Shown piece by piece: positions 48,144-59,042 of a DNA stretch of 64,000 bases. Positions within the stretch are counted from its first letter, which is position 1. The number at the start of each line of letters is the position of its first letter. The stretch is from Phenylobacterium soli (lineage in GTDB: Bacteria; Pseudomonadota; Alphaproteobacteria; Caulobacterales; Caulobacteraceae). The notes under the pieces were generated by a model that saw only the letters and a program-made list of their open reading frames with translations, did not search any database and was not told the origin of the DNA. The stretch is taken from positions 2,418,001-2,482,000 of the forward strand of contig NZ_QFYQ01000001.1 in the NCBI RefSeq assembly GCF_003254475.1. The letters run 5' to 3'. Position numbers and translations under genes: made by a program.

Positions 48144-49046
48144 TCAGAGCCCTGAATCCGGAGGCAGAACCGGCGCCTCACGCAACAACACGATAGCGAT
48201 ACGACGGTTGCCGGGCAGGGCCGGGTCGTCGGGGTAGAGGGGCTCGGAAGAAGCCTTGCCGGAAACCTGGTAGATCCGGTCCGGATCGACCCCGGCGCTC
48301 TGCAGCACCCGGCGCGAGGCGTCGGCGCGGCCAGCCGACAGGGTCCAGTCGTTCTCCGACTTACCGCCGCCGACGTTGGCCGAGGTGTGCCCGTAGATGC
48401 TGACCCGGTTCGGCAGCTGGTTGATCACCTTGGAGACCGCCCGCAGCAGCAGGGTCGCGCGGGCGTTGGGCCGGGTGGAGCCCTGGTCGAACATCGAGCG
48501 GCCTTCCTGGTCGACCAGCTGGATGCGCAGGCCCTCGGGGGTCTGGTCGATCAGGATGTTCTTCGACAGCTCGGCCAGCTCGGGCATGTCCTGCAGCGCC
48601 TGGCGCAGCGACTGGGCGGCCGAGGCGAAGGCGGCCTCCTCGCGCTTCTCCAGCTCCTTGCGCAGCGCCTCGGTCGAGGCCTGCTCGGCGTTGGCCTTGG
48701 AGGCGTCCTTGTTCTTGCCGTCGTTCGGGTTCTTCGAGTCCGGCGCCAGCTCCTGGATCACCGAGGAGGAGCCCGCCGCCTTGTCGCCGTCGGCGCCCAG
48801 GGCCGTGCCGCCGAGGATGCCGCCCGAGCCGGAGGTGGTCTGGGAGACGGATGCGGGGGCGAAATAGTCGGCGATGCCGCGCTTCTGCTCCGGCGAGGTG
48901 GTGTTGATCAGCCACATCAGCAGGAAGAAGGCCATCATGGCCGTCACGAAGTCGGCATAGGCCACCTTCCAGGCGCCGCCGTGGTGGCCGCCGCCCGAAA
49001 CCTTCTTGACCTTCTTGATCAGGATCGGCTGATCGCCCACCGACAT
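48144..49046 (-). CDS. motB: flagellar motor stator protein MotB
   Basis: MotB, 300 residues, the stator subunit anchoring the motor to peptidoglycan. Basic N-terminus, then one membrane segment with the proton-binding aspartate (WKVAYADFVTAMMAFFLLMW, about 27-46). A linker with a coiled coil (TEALRKELEKREEAAFASA) follows, and a C-terminal OmpA-like domain (VSIYGHTSANVGG, LSAGRADASRRVLQSAGV, NRRIAIVLLRE). I chose ATG 49046; the frame upstream is unrelated. motA is not adjacent. Confidence 0.94.
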   Translation of the reverse strand: MSVGDQPILIKKVKKVSGGGHHGGAWKVAYADFVTAMMAFFLLMWLINTTSPEQKRGIADYFAPASVSQTTSGSGGILGGTALGADGDKAAGSSSVIQELAPDSKNPNDGKNKDASKANAEQASTEALRKELEKREEAAFASAAQSLRQALQDMPELAELSKNILIDQTPEGLRIQLVDQEGRSMFDQGSTRPNARATLLLRAVSKVINQLPNRVSIYGHTSANVGGGKSENDWTLSAGRADASRRVLQSAGVDPDRIYQVSGKASSEPLYPDDPALPGNRRIAIVLLREAPVLPPDSGL

Positions 49047-49145
49047 CGGTTCGCCCCGGAAAGCTCGACTTGAGTCCGGGAGAAGGTGCGCGCCGCACGT
49101 TAAGATGGCGTTGCGCGCAGGGTTAATTCGAGGAGGGCTTCGCCA

Positions 49146-50009
49146 ATGAAGGTCGCGTTCGCAGGCTTGGGCGTGATGGGCTTCCCCATGGCGGGGCATC
49201 TCGCCAGGGCCGGTCACGAGGTGACGGTGTTCAACCGCAGCCCCGACAAGGCGGCCCGGTGGGTCGAGACCTACGGCGGCCGCTCTGCCCCGACCGTCGC
49301 TGAGGCCGCCGCCGGCGCCGAGGTCTTCCTGCTCTGCGTCGGGGCCGACGACGACGTGCGCCAAGTGGTCGGAGAGGCGCTGCCGGCCCTGCCGAAGGGA
49401 TCCATCATCGTCGACCACACCACCGCCTCGGCGGAGGTGGCGCGCGACATGGCCGGGCAGGCCCAGGCGCGCGGCCTCGGCTTCGTCGACGCCCCTGTTT
49501 CCGGCGGCCAGGCCGGCGCCGAGAACGGCCAGCTGACCATCATGTGCGGCGGCGATCCGCAGGCCTATGCCCGGATCGAGCCGGTGGTGAAGCCCTACAC
49601 CAAGGCCATCCGTCTGATGGGGCCGGCGGGCGCGGGCCAGCTGACCAAGATGTGCAACCAGATCTGCATCGCCGGCGTGGTCCAGGGCCTGGCCGAGGCT
49701 CTGCATTTCGCCAGGCGGGCTGGCCTCGATCCGATGGACGTCTACGAGGCGATCTCCAAGGGCGCGGCCCAGTCCTGGCAGATGGACAACCGCTGGAAGA
49801 CCATGGCGGAGGGCAAGTTCGACTTCGGCTTCGCCGTCGACTGGATGCGCAAGGACCTCGGCCTGGTGCTGGACGAATCCCGGCGCAATGGGGCTAAGCT
49901 CGACATGACGGCCATGGTCGACAGCTTCTACGGTGAGGTTCAGGCCATGGGGGGCAGCCGCTGGGACACCTCGAGCCTGGTGGCGCGCCTGGAGAAGCCT
50001 GCCGAGTGA
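49146..50009 (+). CDS. 3-hydroxyisobutyrate dehydrogenase-family oxidoreductase
   Basis: A 287-residue beta-hydroxyacid dehydrogenase. NAD(P) motif FAGLGVMGFPMAGHLARAGH (about 5-24), substrate loop FVDAPVSGGQAGAENG, catalytic lysine in GQLTKMCNQICIAGVVQG (about 170). The second family member in the window (with 55906-56793). Could act on 3-hydroxyisobutyrate or on tartronate semialdehyde/succinic semialdehyde-type substrates. Its stop overlaps the next gene's GTG (GTGA). Confidence 0.88.
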   Translation: MKVAFAGLGVMGFPMAGHLARAGHEVTVFNRSPDKAARWVETYGGRSAPTVAEAAAGAEVFLLCVGADDDVRQVVGEALPALPKGSIIVDHTTASAEVARDMAGQAQARGLGFVDAPVSGGQAGAENGQLTIMCGGDPQAYARIEPVVKPYTKAIRLMGPAGAGQLTKMCNQICIAGVVQGLAEALHFARRAGLDPMDVYEAISKGAAQSWQMDNRWKTMAEGKFDFGFAVDWMRKDLGLVLDESRRNGAKLDMTAMVDSFYGEVQAMGGSRWDTSSLVARLEKPAE

Positions 50010-50491
50010 CGATACTGCGTACAGAGCGCCTGAGGCTTTCGCCGCCGACCGAGGCCGACGCCGATTTCGTCCTCGAGCTGCTGAACGATCCGGGCTGGAT
50101 ACAGAACATCGGCGACCGCGGCGTGCGCACGCTGGACGAGGCCCGGGCCTACATCCGCGACCGGTTCAGCAAGTCGCTGTGGCTGGTCGTGCGCGACGGC
50201 GCCGGCGAGCGTCTCGGCATGTGCGGCATTGTCGAGGGACGCGAGGGGCTCGACAGCCCCGACCTCGGCTACGCCTTCCTGGAGCGCCATTCGGGCAAGG
50301 GCTACGCCACCGAGGCGGCGCGCGTGGTGCTGAACCACGCCCGGCAGGTGCTGGGCGTCGGCAAGCTCGCCGCCATCACCGCGCCCAACAACACCGCCTC
50401 CCAGCGGGTGCTGGAGAAGATTGGCTTCAAGTTCCAGCAGATGATCGATCTGCCGGGCTACGACGAGCCGAGCGCCTATTTCACGATCTAG
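50006..50491 (+). CDS. GNAT acetyltransferase (RimJ/RimL-like)
   Basis: A 161-residue GNAT protein: TERLRLSPPTEADADFVLELL at the start, DLGYAFLERHSGKGYATEAARVVLNHA with the acetyl-CoA loop (about 90-110), and PNNTASQRVLEKIGFKFQQM near the end, as in RimJ/RimL-type transferases. GTG start coupled to the dehydrogenase before it; an alpha/beta-hydrolase gene follows after 13 bases. Substrate unknown. Confidence 0.88.
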   Translation: MTILRTERLRLSPPTEADADFVLELLNDPGWIQNIGDRGVRTLDEARAYIRDRFSKSLWLVVRDGAGERLGMCGIVEGREGLDSPDLGYAFLERHSGKGYATEAARVVLNHARQVLGVGKLAAITAPNNTASQRVLEKIGFKFQQMIDLPGYDEPSAYFTI

Positions 50492-50504
50492 GAGACGCCG
50501 CGTC

Positions 50505-51380
50505 ATGGGGGTGATCGCGACACGGACGGTGGAGGCAAACGGCTTCCGCTTCGCCGTCGACGAGGCGGGGAAGGGCGATCACCTGGCGCTCTGCCTGCAC
50601 GGCTTTCCGGAGAGCCGGTTCTCCTGGCGCTTCCAGCTGCCGCTGCTGGCGGACCTCGGCTACCGCGCCTGGGCGCCGGACCTGCGCGGCTATGGCGAGA
50701 CCGAGCCCAAGCCCCAGGAAATCGAGAGTTATCGCATCGAGCGGCTGATGGAGGACGTCGCCGCCCTCATCGACGCCAGCGGCGCCAGGAAGGTCACGCT
50801 GATCGGCCACGACTGGGGCGCAGGCCTTGCCTGGACCTTCGCCGCCAACCAGGTGCGGCCGCTGGAGCGGCTGGTGATCATGAACGTGCCGCACCCGGCG
50901 GTGTTCGCCCAGCATCTGCGCCGATCGCCCCGCCAGATGGCCCGCTCCTGGTACATGATGTTCTTCCAGCTGCCGCGCATCCCGGAGTGGCTGAACACCC
51001 GCAACGACGCGGCCGTGATCCGCCGCGCCTTCCACGGCATGGCCGTGGACAAGAGCCGCTTCCCGAAGGACGTCCTCGACCGCTACGCCGCCGACGCCCA
51101 GCGGCCCGGCGCCATGACCGGCATGGTCAACTGGTATCGCGCCGCCGCCCGGTCGCCCGGCAAGATGGCCGGCCCCTGGCCGATGATCGAGGCGCCGACC
51201 CTCATCGTCTGGGGCGAGGCCGACGCGGCGCTCGGCGTCGAACTGCTCGACGGGACGGAGGCTCACGTCCGCGACCTGACGATCCGCCGCCTGCCCAACG
51301 TCTCCCACTGGGTGCAGCAGGAGGCGCCCGAGGCGGTGAACGAGATCCTCAGCGGCTGGCTGCCGGGGCCTGATCGCTAA
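50505..51380 (+). CDS. alpha/beta-hydrolase, epoxide hydrolase-like
   Basis: A 291-residue relative of the protein at 19607-20521. Oxyanion HGFPESRFSWRFQLP, APDLRGYGETEPKPQE, nucleophile aspartate in LIGHDWGAGLAWTFA (about 100), cap region with NWYRAAARSP, acid WGEADAAL and histidine NVSHWVQQEAPEAV. The aspartate nucleophile suggests an epoxide hydrolase or dehalogenase. Third in a coupled run after the dehydrogenase and acetyltransferase; overlaps the convergent Nudix gene by four bases. Confidence 0.88.
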   Translation: MGVIATRTVEANGFRFAVDEAGKGDHLALCLHGFPESRFSWRFQLPLLADLGYRAWAPDLRGYGETEPKPQEIESYRIERLMEDVAALIDASGARKVTLIGHDWGAGLAWTFAANQVRPLERLVIMNVPHPAVFAQHLRRSPRQMARSWYMMFFQLPRIPEWLNTRNDAAVIRRAFHGMAVDKSRFPKDVLDRYAADAQRPGAMTGMVNWYRAAARSPGKMAGPWPMIEAPTLIVWGEADAALGVELLDGTEAHVRDLTIRRLPNVSHWVQQEAPEAVNEILSGWLPGPDR

Positions 51381-51757
51381 ACCCCAAGCGCGGGCAGGAT
51401 CTTCGTCGCCAGCAGGGGCGCGAGCGGGACGTCCGGCGCGGCCGTGTCGATCCAGCGGATCTCCTCGATCTCGGCGGCAACGGCGATCTCGCCGTCGATG
51501 GTCGCGCGGTAGGGATGCGAGCGGACCCTCGCGCCCGCCTCGTTGGCGGCGGGCGCTTCGAAGGCGCCGACCGGCTCGGCCGAAATCAGGCGCACGCCCA
51601 GTTCTTCCGACAGCTCGCGGGCCAGGGCGGCGAGATCGTCTTCGCCGGGTTCGCGCTTGCCGCCGGGCAGCATGAAATGCTGCGTGCCGCGCTTCCTGAC
51701 GGTGAGCAGCCGGCCTTCGGCGTCGAAGATCAGGGCGCCGACGACCTCGATCAGCAA
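51377..51757 (-). CDS. Nudix hydrolase
   Basis: A 126-residue Nudix protein with a complete Nudix box GKREPGEDDLAALARELSEE plus LGV (about 33-55). It starts at a TTG (51757) two bases after the hemB stop on the same strand, giving MLIEVVGALIFDAEGRLL. No ATG is available nearby in this frame. Likely hydrolyses a nucleoside diphosphate derivative; the substrate cannot be told. Probably co-transcribed with hemB. Confidence 0.85.
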   Translation of the reverse strand: MLIEVVGALIFDAEGRLLTVRKRGTQHFMLPGGKREPGEDDLAALARELSEELGVRLISAEPVGAFEAPAANEAGARVRSHPYRATIDGEIAVAAEIEEIRWIDTAAPDVPLAPLLATKILPALGV

Positions 51758-51759
51758 GA

Positions 51760-53989
<2,230 letters not shown>

Positions 53990-53993
<4 letters not shown>

Positions 53994-55042
53994 GCGAAGA
54001 ACCGGAAGTCATCGTCCGCGTCGAGGGCCAGGTCGGCCGCCTGACGCTCAACCGGCCCCAGGCGCTGCACGCCCTGACGACCACCATTTGCCGAGAGATG
54101 ATCGCCGCGCTCACCGCTTGGCGCGACGACCCGGCCGTGAAGCTGGTGATGATCGACCATTCCGGGGAGCGCGGCTTCTGCGCCGGCGGCGACATCCGCA
54201 CCCTGGCCGAGAGCGGCAAGGGCGACGGCGTGGCCGGGCGCGGGTTCTTCTTCATCGAGTACCGGCTGAACCACCTGCTGTTCCACTATCCCAAGACGGT
54301 GGTCTCGTTCATGGACGGGGTCGTCATGGGCGGCGGCGTCGGCGTCTCGCGCCCGGCCCGCTTCCGGGTCGGCACCGAGCGGACCACCTTCGCCATGCCG
54401 GAGACCGGCATCGGCCTGTTCCCCGACGTCGGCGGCAGCTGGTACCTGGCCCGCATGCCCGATCACCTGGGGATGTGGCTTGCCTTGACCGGCGCCCGGC
54501 TCAAAGCGGCCGACTGCGAGCTCGTCGGCGTGATCACCGACTATGTGGAGAGCGCCCGGCTGCCGGAGCTGAAGGCCGCCATCGTCGCCGATCCGGCGGC
54601 GGTCGAGACCCTGCTGACCGAATACGAGGCCGAGCCGGGCCGTCCGCCGATCGCCGCCCACCAGGACGAGATCGCCCGCTGCTTCGCCGGCGACAGCGTC
54701 GAGGCGATCGTCGCGGCCCTGCAGGCGTCGGACAGCGAGTGGGCCCGCGAGCAGGCGAAGATCATCCTGACTAAGTCGCCGCTCTCCTCCAAGATCGCCC
54801 ACCGCCAGCTCGTCGAGGGCGCGCGGGCCAAGAGCTTCGACGAGGTCATGGCCATGGAGTACCGCATCGCCCACCGCCTGGCGGTCAGCCACGACTTCCT
54901 GGAAGGCGTGCGGGCGGTGATCGTCGACAAGGACAATGCGCCGAAATGGTCGCCGCCGAGCCTGGCGGCCGTCAGCGCCGCGGCCGTCGACGAGGCTTTC
55001 CAAAGCTTAACTTCCGAACAGGAGTGGACGCCCCTACCTTGA
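53990..55042 (+). CDS. 3-hydroxyisobutyryl-CoA hydrolase
   Basis: A 350-residue crotonase-fold protein of the HIBYL-CoA hydrolase type, releasing 3-hydroxyisobutyrate from its CoA ester in valine catabolism. Visible: GRLTLNRPQALHALTT, oxyanion GERGFCAGGDIRTLAESG, SFMDGVVMGGGVGVS, and MPETGIGLFPDVGGSWYLAR with the catalytic acids. The length (longer than a plain enoyl-CoA hydratase) and the C-terminal extension fit the hydrolase. GTG start in a GTGA overlap with the dehydrogenase. Confidence 0.93.
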
Positions 55043-55088
55043 GGTCAAGGCGCCCCACGGGGGTGATGCGCCTATGGGAGATCCATCC

Positions 55089-55877
55089 ATGAAATCGAAG
55101 TTGATGCTGGCCGCCGCGGCGGTCGCGATCCTGAGCGCCGGCTCCGCCCTGGCGGCGGACGAGCATGCGGCGCACCACGCCGCGCCGGCCAAGGCGGGCG
55201 CCTACGCCCAGGCGATCGCCGACAAGAACCGCCCCGCGGCCGACACCGCCCTCGATCCGGAGCGCAAGCCGGCCGAGATGCTGGCCTTCGCCGGCGTGAA
55301 GCCGGGCCAGACCGTCGTCGATCTCATCCCTGGCGGTGGGTATTTCACCCGCATCTTCGCCAAGGCGGTGGGCCCGAAGGGGACCGTCTACGCCGTCGGC
55401 GGCCCGCCGCGGAAGTCGGACGATCCGGCCAAGCCCGCGCCGACCCCGGCGCAGGACGTCATCGCCGCCGATCCCGCCTACGCCAACGTGAAGTCGATCC
55501 ACGTGCCGTTCGCCGAGTTCGCGATCCCGACGCAGGCCGACCTGATCTGGACCTCCCAGAACTATCACGACCTCAAGAACGTCCCGAACTTCGACATCGC
55601 CGCCTTCAACAAGGCGGTGTTCGCCGCGCTCAAGCCGGGCGGCGAGTTCATCGTCCTCGACCACGTGGCCAACCCGGGCGATCCGGGCGTGACCAAGAGC
55701 GTGCACCGCATCGATCCGGCGGTGGTGAAGGCCGAGGTCGAGGCCGCGGGCTTCAAGTTCGAGGGCGAGAGCAAGGTACTGGCCAATCCGGCCGACGACC
55801 ACACCAAGGCGGTGTTCGATCCCGCCATCCGCCATCACACCGACCAGTTCATCTACAAGTTCCGCAAGCCGAAGTAA
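55089..55877 (+). CDS. predicted exported class I methyltransferase-like protein
   Basis: A 262-residue protein with a clear signal peptide (about 1-21, ILSAGSALAAD), then a His-rich start (EHAAHHAAP) and a Rossmann methyltransferase-like domain: GVKPGQTVVDLIPGGGYFTR (SAM-binding region), FAKAVGPKGTVYAVG, ADLIWTSQNYHDLKN, FNKAVFAALKPGGEFIVLDH. I prefer ATG 55089 (GGGAG eight bases before) to 55074. An exported SAM-type enzyme is odd, since SAM is cytoplasmic; it may have another ligand or role. Set between the two valine-pathway genes. Confidence 0.85.
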   Translation: MKSKLMLAAAAVAILSAGSALAADEHAAHHAAPAKAGAYAQAIADKNRPAADTALDPERKPAEMLAFAGVKPGQTVVDLIPGGGYFTRIFAKAVGPKGTVYAVGGPPRKSDDPAKPAPTPAQDVIAADPAYANVKSIHVPFAEFAIPTQADLIWTSQNYHDLKNVPNFDIAAFNKAVFAALKPGGEFIVLDHVANPGDPGVTKSVHRIDPAVVKAEVEAAGFKFEGESKVLANPADDHTKAVFDPAIRHHTDQFIYKFRKPK

Positions 55878-55905
55878 GCTGCGGAAAAACCTGAGGGAGT
55901 ACGTC

Positions 55906-56793
55906 ATGACCCGCATCGCGTTCATCGGCCTGGGCAACATGGGCGGCGGGATGGCCGCCAACCAGGCGAAGGCGGGGCGCGAGGTCATGGCGTTCGACCT
56001 CTCGGCGGCGGCCCTCGACAAGGCCAAGGCTGCCGGCTGCGCGCCGGCGGCCTCGGTCGCCGAGGCTGTGAAAGGCGCCGACGCCGTCATCACCATGCTC
56101 CCGGCCGGGCCGCACGTGCGCCAGGTCTATGCCGAGCAGGTGCTGCCCCACGCGCCCAAGTCGGCGCTGCTGATCGACTGCTCGACCATCGACGTGGAGA
56201 GCGCCCGCGCGGTGGCCGCCCAAGCCAAGGCGGCGGGCTTCCGCTTCGCCGACGCGCCGGTCTCCGGCGGCACCGCCGCGGCCGAGGCCGGCACGCTCGC
56301 CTTCATGGTCGGCTGCGACGAGCCGGATTTCCCGGCCATCGAGGACATCATCAGCCCGATGAGCCGGGTCACCTTCCGCGCCGGCGACCACGGGGCGGGG
56401 CAGGCGGCGAAGATCTGCAACAACATGGTCCTCGGCATCTCGATGATCGGCGTCTGCGAGGCCCTGGCCCTGGCCGAGAAGCTGGGCCTCGACCCGGTCA
56501 AGTTCCACGAGATCTCCTCGCAGTCCTCGGGCCAGTGCTGGAGCCTGACGAGCTACTGCCCCTGGCCGGGCCCGGTGCCCACCGCGCCGTCCAACCGCGA
56601 CTACGAGGGCGGCTTCGCCACGGCGATGATGCTGAAGGACCTCAAGCTGGCCCAGGAGGCTGCGGCGAAAGCTGGCGCCGCCGCGCCGTTGGGGGCCCAG
56701 GCCGAGGGCCTATATGCGGTGTTCGACCGACTCGGATTCGGCAGCCGGGATTTCTCGGCCATCCTCAAGTTGTTCAGGGGTGATCTTTCGTAG
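55906..56793 (+). CDS. mmsB: 3-hydroxyisobutyrate dehydrogenase
   Basis: A 295-residue beta-hydroxyacid dehydrogenase oxidising 3-hydroxyisobutyrate to methylmalonate semialdehyde in valine breakdown. NAD motif FIGLGNMGGGMAANQAKAG, loop FADAPVSGGTAAAEAG, catalytic lysine in HGAGQAAKICNNMVLGISMI (about 170), and the family-specific SGQCWSLTSYCPWPGPVPT with YEGGFATAMMLKDL, which closely fit true 3-hydroxyisobutyrate dehydrogenases. Context supports it: acyl-CoA dehydrogenase and HIBYL-CoA hydrolase lie upstream. The next enzyme (mmsA) is not in the window. Confidence 0.93.
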   Translation: MTRIAFIGLGNMGGGMAANQAKAGREVMAFDLSAAALDKAKAAGCAPAASVAEAVKGADAVITMLPAGPHVRQVYAEQVLPHAPKSALLIDCSTIDVESARAVAAQAKAAGFRFADAPVSGGTAAAEAGTLAFMVGCDEPDFPAIEDIISPMSRVTFRAGDHGAGQAAKICNNMVLGISMIGVCEALALAEKLGLDPVKFHEISSQSSGQCWSLTSYCPWPGPVPTAPSNRDYEGGFATAMMLKDLKLAQEAAAKAGAAAPLGAQAEGLYAVFDRLGFGSRDFSAILKLFRGDLS

Positions 56794-56838
56794 CCAGGTT
56801 GCGGCGTTTCGGCGGAGTTCCCGAGTGGAAAGCCGGAT

Positions 56839-56852
56839 TTGAGATATATCAA
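56839..56852 (+). promoter_or_regulatory. FNR/FixK-type box upstream of hemA
   Basis: TTGAGATATATCAA matches the FNR/FixK consensus TTGAT-N4-ATCAA at nine of ten specified bases (G for T at position 5), with correct spacing. It lies about 114 bases upstream of the hemA start. Oxygen-responsive control of hemA by FnrL/FixK proteins is established in other alphaproteobacteria; here it is inferred. Confidence 0.65.
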
Positions 56853-56965
56853 CCTTTCGCGACGGACCGTCCGGTAGACATTGTAAACGCCTGGTGCGAA
56901 AAGCCGGGCACATCCAAGGGGGTTGCTCCAAGGCGCGAGACGTCGAACGCCTGGGGTGACGGTAT

Positions 56966-58198
56966 ATGGCGATGGATTATCGTTCCGCGTTCCGTGACGC
57001 ACTGGAGAAGATCCGGGCGGAGGGCCGTTACCGGGTTTTCGCGGACCTGAAGCGACACCGAGGCGAGTTCCCGCGCGCCACCTGGACCCTGCCCGACGGA
57101 ACCCAGAAGGACGTCGTCGTCTGGTGCTCCAACGACTACCTCGGCCAGGGCCAGAACCCCGTCGTGCTGGACGCCATGCACCAGGCGATCGAGGAAGCGG
57201 GCGCCGGCTCCGGCGGCACGCGCAACATCTCCGGCACCACCCACTACCACGTCGAGCTGGAGCGTGAGCTCGCCGACCTTCACCAGAAGGAAGCGGCGCT
57301 GCTGTTCACCTCGGGCTACGTCTCCAACGAGGCGACGCTCTCGACGCTGTCCAAGATCCTGCCGGGCGTGATCATCTTTTCCGACGCCCTCAACCACAAT
57401 TCGATGATCTCGGGCATCCGCGGCGCCCGCTGCGAGCGCCACGTGTTCCGCCACAACGACCTCGAGCACCTCGAGGAGCTGCTGGCCGCGGCCCCGGCCG
57501 ACGCGCCCAAGGTTGTCGCCTTCGAGAGCGTCTACTCCATGGACGGCGACATCGCCGACATGAGGGGCACCGTCGCGCTCGCCAAGAAGTACGGCGCCAT
57601 GACCTACCTCGACGAGGTGCACGCGGTCGGCATGTACGGCCCGCGCGGCGCCGGCGTCGCCGAGCGTGACGGCGTCATGGGCGAGATCGACATCGTCGAA
57701 GGCACCCTGGGCAAGGCCTTCGGGGTCATGGGCGGCTACATCGCCGCCGACGCGGTGATCTGCGACGCCATCCGCTCCTACGCCGACGGCTTCATCTTCA
57801 CGACCTCGATCCCGCCGGCGCTGGCCGCCGGGGCGGCGGCCTCGATCCGCTGGCTCAAGGAGCACAACGAGGTCCGCGAGGCCCATCAGGAGCGCGCAGC
57901 GACCCTGAAGGCCAAGCTCGCCAAGGCTGGCCTGCCGGTGATGCCCTCGGTCAGCCACATCGTGCCGGTGCTGGTGGGCGACCCCGTCCACTGCAAGATG
58001 GTCTCCGACATCCTGCTCAAGGATCACGGGATCTATGTGCAGCCGATCAACTATCCGACCGTGCCGCGCGGCACCGAGCGTCTGCGCTTCACGCCGTCGC
58101 CGGCGCACACCGATGCGATGATGGACGAGCTGACAGCGGCGCTCGAGAAGCTCTGGGTCCGCTGCAACATCAAGCGCGTGGGCGGCGTCGCCGCCTAG
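56966..58198 (+). CDS. hemA: 5-aminolevulinate synthase
   Basis: ALAS, about 410 residues, a PLP enzyme joining glycine and succinyl-CoA to 5-aminolevulinate, the alphaproteobacterial entry to haem. Visible: [101 protein letters not shown] lysine in [14 protein letters not shown] (about 248). The start may be ATG 56966 or 56972 (MDYRSAF). An FNR-type box lies upstream. Confidence 0.97.
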   Translation: MAMDYRSAFRDALEKIRAEGRYRVFADLKRHRGEFPRATWTLPDGTQKDVVVWCSNDYLGQGQNPVVLDAMHQAIEEAGAGSGGTRNISGTTHYHVELERELADLHQKEAALLFTSGYVSNEATLSTLSKILPGVIIFSDALNHNSMISGIRGARCERHVFRHNDLEHLEELLAAAPADAPKVVAFESVYSMDGDIADMRGTVALAKKYGAMTYLDEVHAVGMYGPRGAGVAERDGVMGEIDIVEGTLGKAFGVMGGYIAADAVICDAIRSYADGFIFTTSIPPALAAGAAASIRWLKEHNEVREAHQERAATLKAKLAKAGLPVMPSVSHIVPVLVGDPVHCKMVSDILLKDHGIYVQPINYPTVPRGTERLRFTPSPAHTDAMMDELTAALEKLWVRCNIKRVGGVAA

Positions 58199-58210
58199 GA
58201 GCGCCGCGCC

Positions 58211-58438
58211 TCAATAGAGGTCGACCACCTCGGCTTCCGCGGCCCAGCCGCCGCGGAGCTGCGTCAGCTCCACGATCTCGACGTCATAGGCATAGCCGTG
58301 GCTCTCGATGAGCAGCAGGTCGCCGAGCCGCGGGGTCACGGCGGCGCGCGACCAGATCGTCACCCGGCCCTTGTCGATCTCGTCGTCGAGGATCTCGTAG
58401 CCGCTGGCGCTGAACGCCTTCAGGTGGGCTGTGGCCAT
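58211..58438 (-). CDS. small hypothetical protein (75 aa)
   Basis: A 75-residue protein: MATAHLKAFSASGYEILDDE, TIWSRAAVTPRLGDLLLIE, GYAYDVEIVELTQLRGGW, ending EAEVVDLY. The beta-rich pattern suggests a small barrel-like domain. It follows the MucR-family gene by two bases on the same strand, so the pair is probably co-transcribed. Function unknown. Confidence 0.65.
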   Translation of the reverse strand: MATAHLKAFSASGYEILDDEIDKGRVTIWSRAAVTPRLGDLLLIESHGYAYDVEIVELTQLRGGWAAEAEVVDLY

Positions 58439-58440
58439 GG

Positions 58441-58872
58441 CTATTTCCGCCGCCGCACGCCGCGGCCGAGGCCGATCTGCTTGGCGAAGGCAGAGCGCCG
58501 CGCGGCGTAGGCCGGCGCGACCATCGGATAGTCGGGCTGCAGGCCCCAGCGGCGGCGGTACTCGTCGGGGCTCATGTTGTAGCGCGAGCGAAGGTAGCGC
58601 TTGAGCATCTTCAGCTTTTTGCCGTCCTCGAGACAGACGATGTAGTCGTGCTGCACCGACTTGCCGACCGGCACAGCGGGCTTCGGCCGCTCGTCCATCG
58701 GCGCGGGCGCCCCGCGGGTGATGCTTTCCAGGGTCTGGTGCACGGTGCGGATGATGTCCGGCACGGCGTCGGCGGCGACGACGTTGCGGCTCACATAGGC
58801 CGCGACGATTTCAGCCCCCAGACGCAACAACTCCTCGCCCGAATGGCCTTCGGGTTCGGGTCCTACGCTCAT
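58441..58872 (-). CDS. MucR/Ros-family transcriptional regulator, degenerate zinc finger
   Basis: A 143-residue MucR-family DNA-binding protein. N-terminal helical part (about 1-75, [18 protein letters not shown]), then the DNA-binding domain: [60 protein letters not shown]. The family's zinc ligands are mostly missing: one Cys remains (VCLED) and the usual histidines are Tyr and Arg (KRYLRSRYN). I chose ATG 58872 (GGGGGA upstream) over 58896. In Caulobacter, MucR proteins work with SciP in cell-cycle control. Divergent from glyA. Confidence 0.88.
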   Translation of the reverse strand: MSVGPEPEGHSGEELLRLGAEIVAAYVSRNVVAADAVPDIIRTVHQTLESITRGAPAPMDERPKPAVPVGKSVQHDYIVCLEDGKKLKMLKRYLRSRYNMSPDEYRRRWGLQPDYPMVAPAYAARRSAFAKQIGLGRGVRRRK

Positions 58873-59042
58873 CTTGTCCCCCTGCTTTCTCTGCACACCA
58901 CGCCGGGGGCGTGCGACGTCGCGTGCACTCCCGGCTAGCGGGTAACGCAGGAAAACATGGTTCGTTCCCTCGAAGTTGGAACCCGCGGCGGATGGGGGTA
59001 AAGAGCGCTCTCCGCCGCCCCCCGAGACTCACGAGGTCCGCC

